A stretch of DNA of 64,000 nucleotides from Salinirussus salinus (lineage in GTDB: Archaea > Halobacteriota > Halobacteria > Halobacteriales > Haloarculaceae), in NCBI RefSeq assembly GCF_009831455.1, contig NZ_WOWO01000004.1, positions 124,001 through 188,000 of the forward strand. The letters run 5' to 3'. The notes beneath the pieces were generated by a model, which was given only the letters and a program-made list of their open reading frames with translations, did not search any database and was not told where the DNA came from. This document shows, piece after piece, positions 8,431-16,909 of this stretch. Position numbers and translations under genes: made by a program. Every line of letters begins with the position of its first letter. Position 1 is the first letter of the stretch.

Positions 8431-9179
8431 TGGAGCTCGCCCGCCCGCGGTTTCTGCCGGACGCCGACCGCTCGCGCGGGGAGATGGAAGCGCTCCAGCG
8501 CGAACTCGCGGCGGAAGCCGTCTTCACGGACGACCTGGAGGGTGACCCCGGGAGGCTCGGCACCCACAGCGGGCCGCCGGTCGCCGGGGTCGACCAGACG
8601 TTTCGGGAGCGTGAGGGCGGCGCCGAGGAAGCCGTGAGCGCGGCCGTACTCGTCCGCGGCGGGCGGGTCATCGAGCGCGCGAGCGCCGTCCGCGAGACCG
8701 CGGTCCCGTACATCCCCGGGCTGCTCTCCTTCCGGGAGGGCGAGGCGGTGCTCGCCGCGTTACAAGCCCTGGCGGGCGAGCCCGCGGTGACGCTGGTCGA
8801 CGGGAGCGGCCGGATCCACTTCCGGGAAGCGGGCCTCGCCACGCACGTCGGCGTCACACTCGATACGCCGACGGTCGGCGTCGCGAAGAACCTCCTCTGT
8901 GGGCAACCGCGGCGGTCGGTGGACGGGCTCGAGGAAGGGGAGCGGGTCGCCATCGAGGCCGACGACGACGTGAGCGCCCCCGACGGGACCGTCATCGGCT
9001 ACGCCGTCCAGACCCGCCAGTTCGACTCGCCGAACCGTCACGTCAACCCCGTCTACGTCAGCCCCGGCCACCGGGTGAGCGCGGCGACCGCCGCCGAGGT
9101 CGTTCTGGCGTGTACCGCGGGCTACAAGCTGCCGGAGCCGACGCGGCTAGCCGACGCCGCCGCCGACGACCTGCGGTGA
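8430..9179 (+). CDS. nfi: endonuclease V
   Basis: Encodes 249 residues. Family motifs are present: VAGVDQTF (catalytic Asp55), YIPGLLSFRE (94-103, catalytic Glu103) and LVDGSGR (Asp124), followed by GVTLDTPTVGVAK. The enzyme nicks DNA or RNA one base 3' to inosine and so repairs deaminated adenine. The ATG overlaps the rhomboid stop by one base, so the two are probably cotranscribed, although their functions do not obviously connect. Gln replaces the more usual Val or Ala after the catalytic Asp. Length is typical for archaea with a short N-terminal extension. Confidence 0.93.
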   Translation: MELARPRFLPDADRSRGEMEALQRELAAEAVFTDDLEGDPGRLGTHSGPPVAGVDQTFREREGGAEEAVSAAVLVRGGRVIERASAVRETAVPYIPGLLSFREGEAVLAALQALAGEPAVTLVDGSGRIHFREAGLATHVGVTLDTPTVGVAKNLLCGQPRRSVDGLEEGERVAIEADDDVSAPDGTVIGYAVQTRQFDSPNRHVNPVYVSPGHRVSAATAAEVVLACTAGYKLPEPTRLADAAADDLR

Positions 9180-9293
9180 ACGAAGACTGCCAACACGGGG
9201 GGCTTTCTTGCTGGTATTACCGCCTTCGACAGCAGGCCCACGACCAGCGCGCGACCGCCGACAGTTAACTGTCCCCCCGCCGTCGGGGCGGGT

Positions 9294-10115
9294 ATGGAGG
9301 AGACGGCCCTGGTCACCGGCTGTTCGTCGGGGATCGGACGCGCGACCGCAGAGCTATTCGCCGAGGAGGGCTGGACCGTCTACGCGACTAGCCGCGACCC
9401 AGCCGACGTCGCCGACCTGGCGGAGGCGGGCTGTGAGACGGCCGAGCTCGACGTGACCGACGCCCGCGATGTCGAGCGGGTCCGCGACCGGATCCTCGAG
9501 GAGACCGGCCGGGTCGACTGTCTGGTCAACAACGCCGGCTACGCCCAGTACGGCCCCCTCGAGGACATCCCGACCGACCGCTTGCACGAGCAGTTCGACG
9601 TCAACGTCTACGGCCCCCACCGGATGGTCCGGGCGGTCCTGCCGACCATGCGCGAGCAGGGCGAGGGGACCATCGTGAACGTCTCCAGCATCAGCGGCCG
9701 GGTGTCGACGCCCGGCTACGGGGCCTACGCGGGCTCGAAGTTCGCGCTGGAGGCGATGAGCGACGCGCTCCGTGCGGAAGTCGAGGGCCTGGGGGTCGAG
9801 GTGGTGCTGGTCGAGCCCGGTCCCGTCGAGACCGGATTCCGGGAACGAGCAACGGAGAGCCTCGAGAACACTGAGTTCCGGCCGGAGTACGAGTGGGTGT
9901 ACGACTTCTTCGAGGACCGCGCGGCCGTCGACGCCGACTCGCTGTTCGCGGTCGGCCCCGAGGAGGTCGCCACCACTATCCACGACGCCGCCAGCGTCTC
10001 CGACCCCGACCCGCGGTACCCGGTCGGGCGGGCCGCCCAGGTCATGCTGCTCGCGCGCTTTCTCCCCCACCGACTCCGGGACGCCGTCTACGGGCTGGTC
10101 AGCCGCCTGCCCTAG
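9294..10115 (+). CDS. SDR-family oxidoreductase
   Basis: Encodes 273 residues of the classical short-chain dehydrogenase/reductase fold. Visible motifs are the nucleotide-binding TGCSSGIG (8-15), NNAG (79-82), the catalytic serine region NVSSISG (129-135) and YAGSK (Tyr145, Lys149). Arg34, after the second strand (ATSRDPAD), suggests a preference for NADP(H). The C-terminal extension with a WVYDFFEDRA stretch resembles SDR proteins that act on lipids or steroids, but the substrate cannot be told. The gene converges with the ArsA-like gene, and their stop codons overlap. Confidence 0.88.
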   Translation: MEETALVTGCSSGIGRATAELFAEEGWTVYATSRDPADVADLAEAGCETAELDVTDARDVERVRDRILEETGRVDCLVNNAGYAQYGPLEDIPTDRLHEQFDVNVYGPHRMVRAVLPTMREQGEGTIVNVSSISGRVSTPGYGAYAGSKFALEAMSDALRAEVEGLGVEVVLVEPGPVETGFRERATESLENTEFRPEYEWVYDFFEDRAAVDADSLFAVGPEEVATTIHDAASVSDPDPRYPVGRAAQVMLLARFLPHRLRDAVYGLVSRLP

Positions 10116-11134
10116 TCCAGGCAGGCCGCCACGACCTCGAGCAGCGCCTCGCCGCGGACCTCCTCGGCCAAAAGCGGCACCCGGCGGACGTCGTAGGCCC
10201 GGAACAGGTCCTGGGAGGCAGCGAGCGCGCGCTGCTGGACCTCCCACCGGCGGGCACAGAACTCGCAGTCGGTGTGGTTGGGCGCGACCAGCGCCGAACT
10301 GGCGTCGGCGTCGAACTCCGTGACCTCTGTGGGGTCCTGCATGACGCGGTTGACGACGACGGTCCCCACGGGGATGCCGAACTCGGCGAGCCGGTCGAGC
10401 AGGCGCTCGGACTCGCGGACGCTCAGCTCCTCGGGGACCATCACGACCCGGAAGTCCGTCTTCGCGGGGTCCCGCAGCAGCGTTCGCAGTTCCTCGATCC
10501 GGTCGGCAAAGTCCCGGAGCCCGTCGATCCCCTCCTCCTCGTCCTCACCGCCGAGCAGCCCCTCGAACATCCCCCCCATCCGCTCGCGCAGGGTGACCAG
10601 ACGGCCGACCATCGAGTCGAGCATCTCCGGGAGTTCGAGCAGCCGCAGCGTGTGACCGGTCGGCGCGGTGTCGACGACCACCCGCTCGAACCGGGGGTCG
10701 TCGAGGTATTCCATCAGCAGCCGGATGGCGGCGGCCTCGTCGGAGCCGGGCATCGACCCACCGAGCGGGTTGGCGGCGTCGCCGCCGAGCAGGCCCGCAA
10801 GGGGATTCCCGCCGGCTCCATCGCCGTCCCCCCCGGCGAACGGGCCCTCCGCAAGGGCGTCCTCCGGGTCGATCTCCGCGGCGTAGAGGCTCTCCCGGAT
10901 CTGGGCTGGCTCGGCCGGGATGTCGGCCTCCAGGGTGTCCGAGAGGGAGTGTGCGGGGTCCGTCGAGACGACCAGTGTCGGCGTGCCGCCGCGGGCGCTT
11001 GCGAGTGCCGTCGCCGCGGCCATCGTCGTCTTGCCGACGCCGCCCTTGCCGCCGTAGAGGACGTACTCGGGGGCGTCGACGCCCGCGGGGGCGTCGGCGT
11101 CGATCTCCTCGACCGGCTCGACTTCCAGGTCCAT
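10112..11134 (-). CDS. ArsA/Get3-family ATPase
   Basis: Encodes 340 residues. A deviant P-loop GKGGVGKTT at 29-37 defines the SIMIBI class (ArsA, Get3, MinD). The switch region VSTDPAHSLSD and the motif VVDTAPTGHTLRLLELP follow. A late CxxC pair (Cys290, Cys293) fits the dimer-bridging zinc site of Get3/TRC40. The insertion after the switch is shortened and rich in Gly (GGDGDGAGGNP). Archaeal members probably target tail-anchored membrane proteins; arsenite transport is less likely because no ArsB or ArsR gene is nearby. The gene stands alone between a convergent SDR and a small zinc protein on the same strand. Confidence 0.88.
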   Translation of the reverse strand: MDLEVEPVEEIDADAPAGVDAPEYVLYGGKGGVGKTTMAAATALASARGGTPTLVVSTDPAHSLSDTLEADIPAEPAQIRESLYAAEIDPEDALAEGPFAGGDGDGAGGNPLAGLLGGDAANPLGGSMPGSDEAAAIRLLMEYLDDPRFERVVVDTAPTGHTLRLLELPEMLDSMVGRLVTLRERMGGMFEGLLGGEDEEEGIDGLRDFADRIEELRTLLRDPAKTDFRVVMVPEELSVRESERLLDRLAEFGIPVGTVVVNRVMQDPTEVTEFDADASSALVAPNHTDCEFCARRWEVQQRALAASQDLFRAYDVRRVPLLAEEVRGEALLEVVAACLD

Positions 11135-11197
11135 ACCCGGCCTTCGCCGCGGGCAGTTGTGTGCCTTACGAGCCGGGGACCACAGCCGGCCGAAATC

Positions 11198-11359
11198 CTA
11201 CGACCGAGAGGAACGGGCTGCCCGGACCTCGGCACCGTCCCGGAGCTTGTCCTCGCAGTTGGGGCACACCCGGGGGCCGTCTTTCTCGTATCCCTCGGGT
11301 GCGAACACGCGGACGTAGCGCTCGGTGACGAAGCCGCCGCAGTTCTGGCAGGTGGGCAT
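11198..11359 (-). CDS. small zinc-ribbon protein (DUF7563-like)
   Basis: Encodes 53 residues from an ATG at 11359 (MPTCQNCGGFV). Two CxxC knuckles, CQNC near the start and CPNC in the middle, form a zinc ribbon around the strand YVRVFAPEGY. The frame extends eight codons further upstream, but MPTCQNC matches the family as I remember it. It is a one-domain protein found widely in haloarchaea, recalled as DUF7563 (unverified). It may bind nucleic acid or a partner protein. It sits between two minus-strand genes with short gaps. Confidence 0.75.
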   Translation of the reverse strand: MPTCQNCGGFVTERYVRVFAPEGYEKDGPRVCPNCEDKLRDGAEVRAARSSRS

Positions 11360-11397
11360 TCTTTGCACGACTCGTCGGCGCACGTAAACACCTTGCG

Positions 11398-13842
11398 TTA
11401 CCCGTCACTCGCCCAGAAGGTCCGGAGCTTGTCGGCGAGGAAGTCGGGGGTCATCCGGACGAACTCCGCCCGTTCGGCCGGCGAGAGGTACTCGAAGACG
11501 CTGTGGCGGGCGCCGGGGACGTACCGCCGGCCCACCAGCGCCCGGACCCCGCGCTCCTCCGTGCCGCGGATGACGCGGCCGATGGCCTGGCGCGCGCGCC
11601 GGACGGCGGGGACGGTCAACGCGTATTCGAAGGCGCGGTCCTCGCCGAAGGCGTCGGCGTAGGCCCGCCGGACCGCCCGGACCCGCGGCGAGCCGATGTT
11701 CACGAGGGGGACGCCGACCACCGCACACAGCCCCAGCTTGTCGCCGTCGTAGTCGACCCCCTCGGTGAGCGTGCCGCGGGTGCTCGTCACCAGCACCTTC
11801 CCCTCGCCGGCGAAGAAGTCCCGTTTCAGCCGCTCGGTGGCCTCGTTGGAGGAGGACTCGTCGACCAGCACGGGCTTGTCAACGGCCTCGCGGAGGTAGT
11901 CGCCGGCCCACCGGGCCTCCCGGTAGTTGGGCAGCGCGAGCATGACGTTGCCCGGCGACCGGGCCAGCGTCCGGAGGGCGTGGGCGTACTCGTCGCGGGT
12001 CCGGTTCCAGCCGTCGGGGTCGGCCTGCTCGGCCGGGTCGCCGCGGTTGTGCGCGGTGAAGGGCTCGGCGTCGACCAGCCAGGAGGCGCGGTTCTCCTCG
12101 GGGAAGGGCAGCCCGTAGCTGCGCTCGATGACCGGCCGCCCCTCCCTGCGCAACGCCTCCAGCCCCGAGACTTCCGTGAAGACGGAAAGCGGCGCGAGCG
12201 TCGCGCTCATCAGGACGCCCCCGCCGAGTTCGTCGAAAATGTCCCGCAGGGACTCGCCGGGCATGCACTCGAAGCGCACCAGGCCGGCCGTGTAGGCGGC
12301 CTGCCAGGGCTCGCCGACCGCGCGCTCGTCGGCCGGGGCGTGCTCCAGTTCGAGCTCGCGGAAGCTGGCGGCGTGGTCGGCCTCGTACCACCGGCGCAGG
12401 AGGACGCCGACGCCCGCGGCGACGGCCGACCGCTCGCCCAGCTCCGAGAGGGTCTCCTCGACGGCCGCGCCGACCGCCGGGAGCGTCCGCCAGTCCGCCC
12501 CGGTGTATCCCTCCCGTTCGGCCCACTCGGTCAGCTCGTCGCGCTCGACGGTTTCGGGGTCCCGCAGCGGTACCTCCCGGTCCCGCTCGGGCAGCGTCCG
12601 GGGGTCCGCGCGCCACTCCGGGCCGTGTTCCTCGACCAGATACGCCGCGACCCGGTCGTCCAGCCAGCCGATGACGTCGTCGTAGAAGTCACGCGCACGC
12701 TCGACGGCGTCGAGGCTCACCTCGTGGCTTGCCAGCCGGTCGGCAATCTGGCTGCGGCGGTCCTCGCCCTCACGGGCCCGGGTGAGCAGGCTCGCGCAGT
12801 CGTTGCGCGCCCGGACGAGCGTCGCGCGCCCGAGCCGGTCGGAGAGCAGGTCCCGGACCCGCTCCTCCAGGCGGTGGGCCTCGTCGACGACGACGAAGGT
12901 GTCCTCGTCGAGAATACTCGCCAGCAGCGGCCGGGAGTCGGGGTCGAAGAGGTGGTTGTAGTTGCCGACGACAACCTCGGCGGCCTCCAGCAGGACGCTC
13001 ATGACGCGGTGGGGGCAGGTCCCTCGCTCGGTCGCGGCCGGGAGGTACTCCTCGGGGGTCACCACCCCGTGCTCACCGACAGCAAAACCGACCGGCGAGC
13101 CGCGGTTGCGGGCGTACCAGTCGGCCTCGAAGGGGCAATAGAGCGGACCGTCGTCCTCGCCGTCGCTCATGTCGGCGGGCGCGGCGGGCTGGCTGTGGCG
13201 GTAGGGGCTGGTCGCGCCCGCCGTCGACAGCGACTCCTCGGCGAGGGTGCGCTGGCCGGCCGCGTCCGGCCGCGCGGCCGCCGCCAAGTCGGCGCCGCGC
13301 TGTGGGTCCCACCAGACGTCTTCGGCGGCTCCAGGGACGGCCGCCTCCGCGGCCGGCCGGTCATCGCTCGTCCCCTCGCTCTCGACGAGGCCGGCGGTGT
13401 TCTCCCGGAGGTCCTCGCAGCGGTCGTGGGTGGAGGTGTCGCCGAAGACTTCCTCGCGGCCGTAGGGACAGAGGTCCCGCTTGCCGGTCAGCGAGACCCC
13501 CCGCAGGGGCTCCTCGAGGCCGGCGTTCATGGTCCGGAGGTCCTCGACGAACTGGCGCCGTTGCTGTTTGACCGGCGTGACCACGAGCACGCGCTCGTAG
13601 TCGCCCCCGCGGACGAGCGCGGCGCCGGCGGTCAGCGCGGCCATGGTCTTGCCGGTCCCGCAGGGTCCTTCCATGGCGAGGTAGCCGCGGGCTCTTCCGG
13701 CCTGCATGGCCGACTCGACCGCGTCGGCCTGGTTCTCGTAGGGCTCGGGGAAACCGAAGTACTCGCGCCAGTCGGGGCTGCCGGCGCCGTCGCTGCCGGC
13801 TCCCCCGGCGTCGGCCCCGTCGGTGTCGGCGCCGTCTCCCAT
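11398..13842 (-). CDS. XPD/Rad3-like iron-sulfur DNA helicase
   Basis: Encodes 814 residues. A disordered Gly/Asp/Ala N terminus of about 22 residues precedes the helicase core. Walker A is GPCGTGKT (59-66), and DEAHRLEE is the DEAH box. Between motifs I and II lie four cysteines (LCPYGRE, HDRCEDL, YCPFEADW, TCPHRV), positioned as in the [4Fe-4S] domain of XPD. Motif VI is QAIGRVIRGTEERG. The iron-sulfur domain holds a long insertion containing acidic and Ala-rich sequence. The protein unwinds DNA 5' to 3'. Archaeal XPD is nearer 550-720 residues, so this is a long member; a DinG-type helicase cannot be fully excluded. Confidence 0.9.
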   Translation of the reverse strand: MGDGADTDGADAGGAGSDGAGSPDWREYFGFPEPYENQADAVESAMQAGRARGYLAMEGPCGTGKTMAALTAGAALVRGGDYERVLVVTPVKQQRRQFVEDLRTMNAGLEEPLRGVSLTGKRDLCPYGREEVFGDTSTHDRCEDLRENTAGLVESEGTSDDRPAAEAAVPGAAEDVWWDPQRGADLAAAARPDAAGQRTLAEESLSTAGATSPYRHSQPAAPADMSDGEDDGPLYCPFEADWYARNRGSPVGFAVGEHGVVTPEEYLPAATERGTCPHRVMSVLLEAAEVVVGNYNHLFDPDSRPLLASILDEDTFVVVDEAHRLEERVRDLLSDRLGRATLVRARNDCASLLTRAREGEDRRSQIADRLASHEVSLDAVERARDFYDDVIGWLDDRVAAYLVEEHGPEWRADPRTLPERDREVPLRDPETVERDELTEWAEREGYTGADWRTLPAVGAAVEETLSELGERSAVAAGVGVLLRRWYEADHAASFRELELEHAPADERAVGEPWQAAYTAGLVRFECMPGESLRDIFDELGGGVLMSATLAPLSVFTEVSGLEALRREGRPVIERSYGLPFPEENRASWLVDAEPFTAHNRGDPAEQADPDGWNRTRDEYAHALRTLARSPGNVMLALPNYREARWAGDYLREAVDKPVLVDESSSNEATERLKRDFFAGEGKVLVTSTRGTLTEGVDYDGDKLGLCAVVGVPLVNIGSPRVRAVRRAYADAFGEDRAFEYALTVPAVRRARQAIGRVIRGTEERGVRALVGRRYVPGARHSVFEYLSPAERAEFVRMTPDFLADKLRTFWASDG

Positions 13843-13949
13843 CAGGTGCCCTGGGGCGCCCTCGGGTTTGAAGCTTTAGAACGGAGCCCCGGAGCGCGTC
13901 GCCAGCCCCGTCCCCCGCCGCTTTTGCCGGTCGCCCCCGAGGGAGTGGT

Positions 13950-14474
13950 ATGGACGCACACGCCGAGGACCCGCCGGTGGAGGAGCGCGCCGGGGAGGCG
14001 CTGCGGGAGGCCGGCGAGACGGTCGCCGTCGCCGAGGCCGCGGCCGGGGGACTGGTGGGCGCGCTGCTCACCGCGCCGCCGGGCGCCAGCGACTACCTCG
14101 ACCGGAGCTACGTCACCTACAGCTACGACTCCTTGCGGGAGGTGCTGGCGGTCCCCCGGGAGACGCTGGACGAGCACGGGGCAGTCAGCGAGCCGGCGGT
14201 CGCGGCGATGGCCCGGGCCGCCCGCGACCGCGCACGGACGGACTGGGGGCTGGCGGTCGCCGGGGTCGCCGGCCCCGGCGGCGGGGTCGCGGACCGGCCG
14301 GTGGGGACCTGCGTCGTCGGCGTCGCCCGCGCCGCTCCCTGGGAGAGCGGCGACTCGGAGACGACCACCGAGCGCCGCGTCCTCGACGGGGAGAGCCGCT
14401 CCGACCGCCGCGAGCGGTTCGCGCGGCAGGCAGTGGCGGACCTGCTGGCGGCAGTCCGGGCCACACGGGGCTGA
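13950..14474 (+). CDS. CinA-family nicotinamide-nucleotide amidase
   Basis: Encodes 174 residues matching only the C-terminal domain of CinA. The motif VAEAAAGGLVGALLT (about 29-43) corresponds to the AESCTGG active site, with Ala in the cysteine position. Later elements TDWGLAVAGVAGPGGG and GTCVVGVA follow the family pattern. The enzyme converts NMN to nicotinic acid mononucleotide in pyridine nucleotide salvage. The N-terminal molybdopterin-binding domain of bacterial CinA is absent, as is usual for stand-alone forms. The start lies 107 bases from the divergent XPD-like gene. Confidence 0.85.
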   Translation: MDAHAEDPPVEERAGEALREAGETVAVAEAAAGGLVGALLTAPPGASDYLDRSYVTYSYDSLREVLAVPRETLDEHGAVSEPAVAAMARAARDRARTDWGLAVAGVAGPGGGVADRPVGTCVVGVARAAPWESGDSETTTERRVLDGESRSDRRERFARQAVADLLAAVRATRG

Positions 14475-14588
14475 CACGGACGCGGCGGGCGCCCCGTCCC
14501 GACCGGGCGTAGTGCGGTAGGCCGATACTTCCGGACTGCGACGGTGCGTAAGGGAAGCTTTGTAACCCCGCCGCCCGCCCCTCAGGGT

Positions 14589-15092
14589 GTGAACAAACGC
14601 GGCCACGTGCTGAACGCGGCGTTGCTGGCCATCGGCTTCGGCTACGTCCTCAACCCCGACGGCGGCGTCGAGACCTTCCGGACCATCGCGGAGGTGTCGG
14701 TCCCGGTCATCCTGGGGGCGCTGTTTCCCGACGTCGACACCGCGTTCGGCAAACACCGCAAGACGCTGCACAACCTCCCGGTGCTCGCGGTCGTCGGTGC
14801 CTACCCCTTCTTCTTCGCGAACCTCCAGTGGGTCTGGCTGGGCGTCGTGACCCACTACGTGCTCGACGTGCTCGGCACGACCCGGGGGATCGCCCTCTTT
14901 TACCCCCTCTGGGACCGCGAGTTCGACGTCCCCTTCGGCGTGCCGGTCGACAGCAAGTGGTCGGGGGTACTCACTGTCGTGATCACGGCCGTCGAACTCG
15001 CGGTCATCGCCGGGCTGGTCTACTACGCCCCGCCGGCCGTCCAGCAGGTCACCGAGGGCCTGGGGCTGGGGGCGCAGACGCTCGGGTTCTAG
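14589..15092 (+). CDS. membrane-bound metal-dependent hydrolase-like protein (YdjM/DUF457 type)
   Basis: Encodes 167 residues from a GTG start (VNKRGHVLNAAL). The GTG was preferred because a TATA-like CTTTGTAA lies about 27 bases upstream, which fits a leaderless mRNA. Four membrane helices are predicted. Conserved polar residues include HVLN at the start, FPDVDTAFGKHRKTLHNLP in the first loop and THYVLDVLG; the His and Asp residues could bind a metal. Members are called predicted membrane-bound hydrolases; the real substrate is unknown. The stop codon overlaps that of the convergent PHP gene. Confidence 0.82.
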   Translation: MNKRGHVLNAALLAIGFGYVLNPDGGVETFRTIAEVSVPVILGALFPDVDTAFGKHRKTLHNLPVLAVVGAYPFFFANLQWVWLGVVTHYVLDVLGTTRGIALFYPLWDREFDVPFGVPVDSKWSGVLTVVITAVELAVIAGLVYYAPPAVQQVTEGLGLGAQTLGF

Positions 15093-15847
15093 TAGACCCG
15101 GACGTCGTCGAAGCGCCCGTCGTAGGCGACGTGGCCGGGGTGGGTCGGCTCGGTGCCCGAGAGGTAGACGCGGTCGAACTTCTTCCAGGAGTTCTCCCAG
15201 CCGAGGTGGGCGAACTCCGCGCCGCGGCGCAGCAGGTGGGCCGGGCCCCGCCGGTGGTCGACCTGGCGGGGCACCCCCTCCCGGACTGCCGTCAGGACGT
15301 CCGCCGGCTCCTCGAGGTCGGCCTCGAAGGTCGTCCAGCACTCCCCGACCGTCCCCCGGAGGTGGGCGTAGGAGGAGGTGAACGCGGGCAGGCCCATGTC
15401 GGCGGCGATCCGGCGGGCACGGCTGTTGTCCCAGGGGAGGTGTTTGGGGTTGTAGACCTCGACGGCGTCGACCTGGTCGCGGTAAGTCTCGAGGTGTTCG
15501 CGGCCGAGGCTGACGGTGAGAAAGCCGGGGTGGGGGACGAGCACGAGCGCGTCCTGGGCGGCCAGTTCGTTCATCGTCCCCTCCAGCGTGAGGAAGTCGG
15601 GAACCGGCCGCTCCAGGTCGAGCGCGAGGACGTGCCGGCGGGTGCGCCAGTCGCCGGTGAACAGCTCGCGGCCGGGCACCACCAGCAGGTCGTCGTCGGA
15701 GAAATCCTCGGCGCGGTCGACGACGTCCGGCCAGCGGGTGAAGTGGGGGGCGTAGACCAGCGCGTCCAGGTCCCGGGCCTTCGCCCGGCGGACGACCCGC
15801 TCGTCGAGCACCTTCACGTGCATGTCCACGCGCGTCCCGTCGGTCAC
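15089..15847 (-). CDS. PHP-domain metal-dependent phosphoesterase
   Basis: Encodes 252 residues from a GTG (VTDGTRVDMHVKVLDERV). An in-frame ATG at 15886 would add 13 residues, but a TATA-like CCTAAGAG lies in that stretch about 30 bases ahead of the GTG, so the shorter form is favoured. The fold begins with DMHVK, corresponding to the usual DxHxH with the second His replaced. Later metal-site elements are VVPGREL, VPHPGFLTVS and AFTSSYAH. The protein is probably a phosphoesterase or a degenerate relative. The missing histidine may lower or change its metal binding. Confidence 0.82.
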   Translation of the reverse strand: MTDGTRVDMHVKVLDERVVRRAKARDLDALVYAPHFTRWPDVVDRAEDFSDDDLLVVPGRELFTGDWRTRRHVLALDLERPVPDFLTLEGTMNELAAQDALVLVPHPGFLTVSLGREHLETYRDQVDAVEVYNPKHLPWDNSRARRIAADMGLPAFTSSYAHLRGTVGECWTTFEADLEEPADVLTAVREGVPRQVDHRRGPAHLLRRGAEFAHLGWENSWKKFDRVYLSGTEPTHPGHVAYDGRFDDVRVY

Positions 15848-15943
15848 GCCCGAACGTGCCCCCGCGTCGCTCTTAGGCGTTCCCATCTCTCAGCTCGTGC
15901 CGGTTCCCGGGGGTCGCCCGGCAGGCAGCCACGACCGGGACCG

Positions 15944-16909
15944 TCACCCCTGGTGGATCTGCGTGTACGACCCCACCAGCGCCCCGGAGAGGTCGAGTCC
16001 CCGGATGTCCGCTTCGGAGTCGACCAGCGAGCTCTCGACCCTGCCGTCGGCGACGGTCGCGCCGGGGAAGACCACCGAGCGCTCGAGGTCGGCGTTTCTG
16101 ACTGTAGCCCCCTCCATGACGTGGACGTTCGCGCCGACTGCAGTGTCCTCGACGGTCGCGGAGTCGGCGACGACCGACTCCCCCTCCAGCGCCCACTCGA
16201 TGGCCTCCAGGTAGCTGTCGGGCGTGCCGATGTCGTACCACGCGCCGTCGAAGCTGAACGCGTACACCGGCTCGCGGTCGACGAGCCACTGGATGAACCA
16301 GCCGGGCTCGTCGGGGTTGTTATCGCCCGCCAGGTACTCACCGAAGCGGACCGCGTCGGCGGGGAAGGCATAACAGGCGATGGAGACGAGCGTGCTCGGC
16401 GGGTCGTCGGGCTTCTCTTGGAAGTCGACAACCTCCTCGCCCTCGATGTCGACGAGGCCGTATGATTTGGCTTTCTCCCGGGAGCCGACGTCGTAGGCCG
16501 CGAGCGTCGGCGCCTCCCGTGCCTCGAAGAAGTCGATGAACTCCGCGATGTCGAAGTCCATGAGGTTGTCACCGGCGACGACGAGCAGGTCCTCGTCGGC
16601 GACCTCCTCGCGGTCGACGAGCTGAGCCAGCGCCCCCACGACGCCGAACTTCTCGTCTTCCTCGGTGGTGTCCTCGACGCTCAGCCGGGCCTTTCCGTAG
16701 CCCTCCGCCGCGATGTGCTCGCGGAAGTCCTCCGCGAAGCGTTCGTTGGTCGAGAGGAAGACCTCGTCGACCCGGTCGTCGGCCTCGAGACCGGAGAGCA
16801 CGCGGTCGATGACGGTCGTCTCGCCGACCGGGAGGAGCATTTTCGGACGGTGGCGGGTGACCGGCCACAGACGCGTCGCGTACCCCCCGGCGAGCACGAC
16901 TGCCTTCAT
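15944..16909 (-). CDS. sugar nucleotidyltransferase with left-handed helix C terminus
   Basis: Encodes 321 residues. The start KAVVLAGGYATRLWPVTRHR is the nucleotide-binding loop of glucose-1-phosphate thymidylyl/uridylyltransferases, followed by PKMLLPV, the metal-site GDNLMDFD and the product loop FQEKPDDPP. The last ~75 residues repeat hexapeptide-like units (VVADSATVEDTAVG...). It makes an NDP-sugar for glycoprotein, S-layer or exopolysaccharide synthesis; the sugar and nucleotide cannot be fixed from sequence. A TATA-like GGGATATACA at about 16934-16945 on this strand lies 27 bases ahead of the ATG, indicating a leaderless mRNA. No other glycan genes are adjacent. Confidence 0.88.
   Translation of the reverse strand: MKAVVLAGGYATRLWPVTRHRPKMLLPVGETTVIDRVLSGLEADDRVDEVFLSTNERFAEDFREHIAAEGYGKARLSVEDTTEEDEKFGVVGALAQLVDREEVADEDLLVVAGDNLMDFDIAEFIDFFEAREAPTLAAYDVGSREKAKSYGLVDIEGEEVVDFQEKPDDPPSTLVSIACYAFPADAVRFGEYLAGDNNPDEPGWFIQWLVDREPVYAFSFDGAWYDIGTPDSYLEAIEWALEGESVVADSATVEDTAVGANVHVMEGATVRNADLERSVVFPGATVADGRVESSLVDSEADIRGLDLSGALVGSYTQIHQG

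Noticed and set aside
10112-11134. Arsenic resistance ATPase ArsA
   Set aside because: No arsB, arsC or arsR gene is nearby, and the single ATPase domain with a CxxC pair fits Get3/TRC40 better.
11503-14520. A plus-strand open frame of 1005 codons opposite the XPD-like helicase
   Set aside because: The helicase on the other strand has complete motifs and an iron-sulfur domain. The plus-strand product has no recognisable fold, and part of it covers CinA in another frame.
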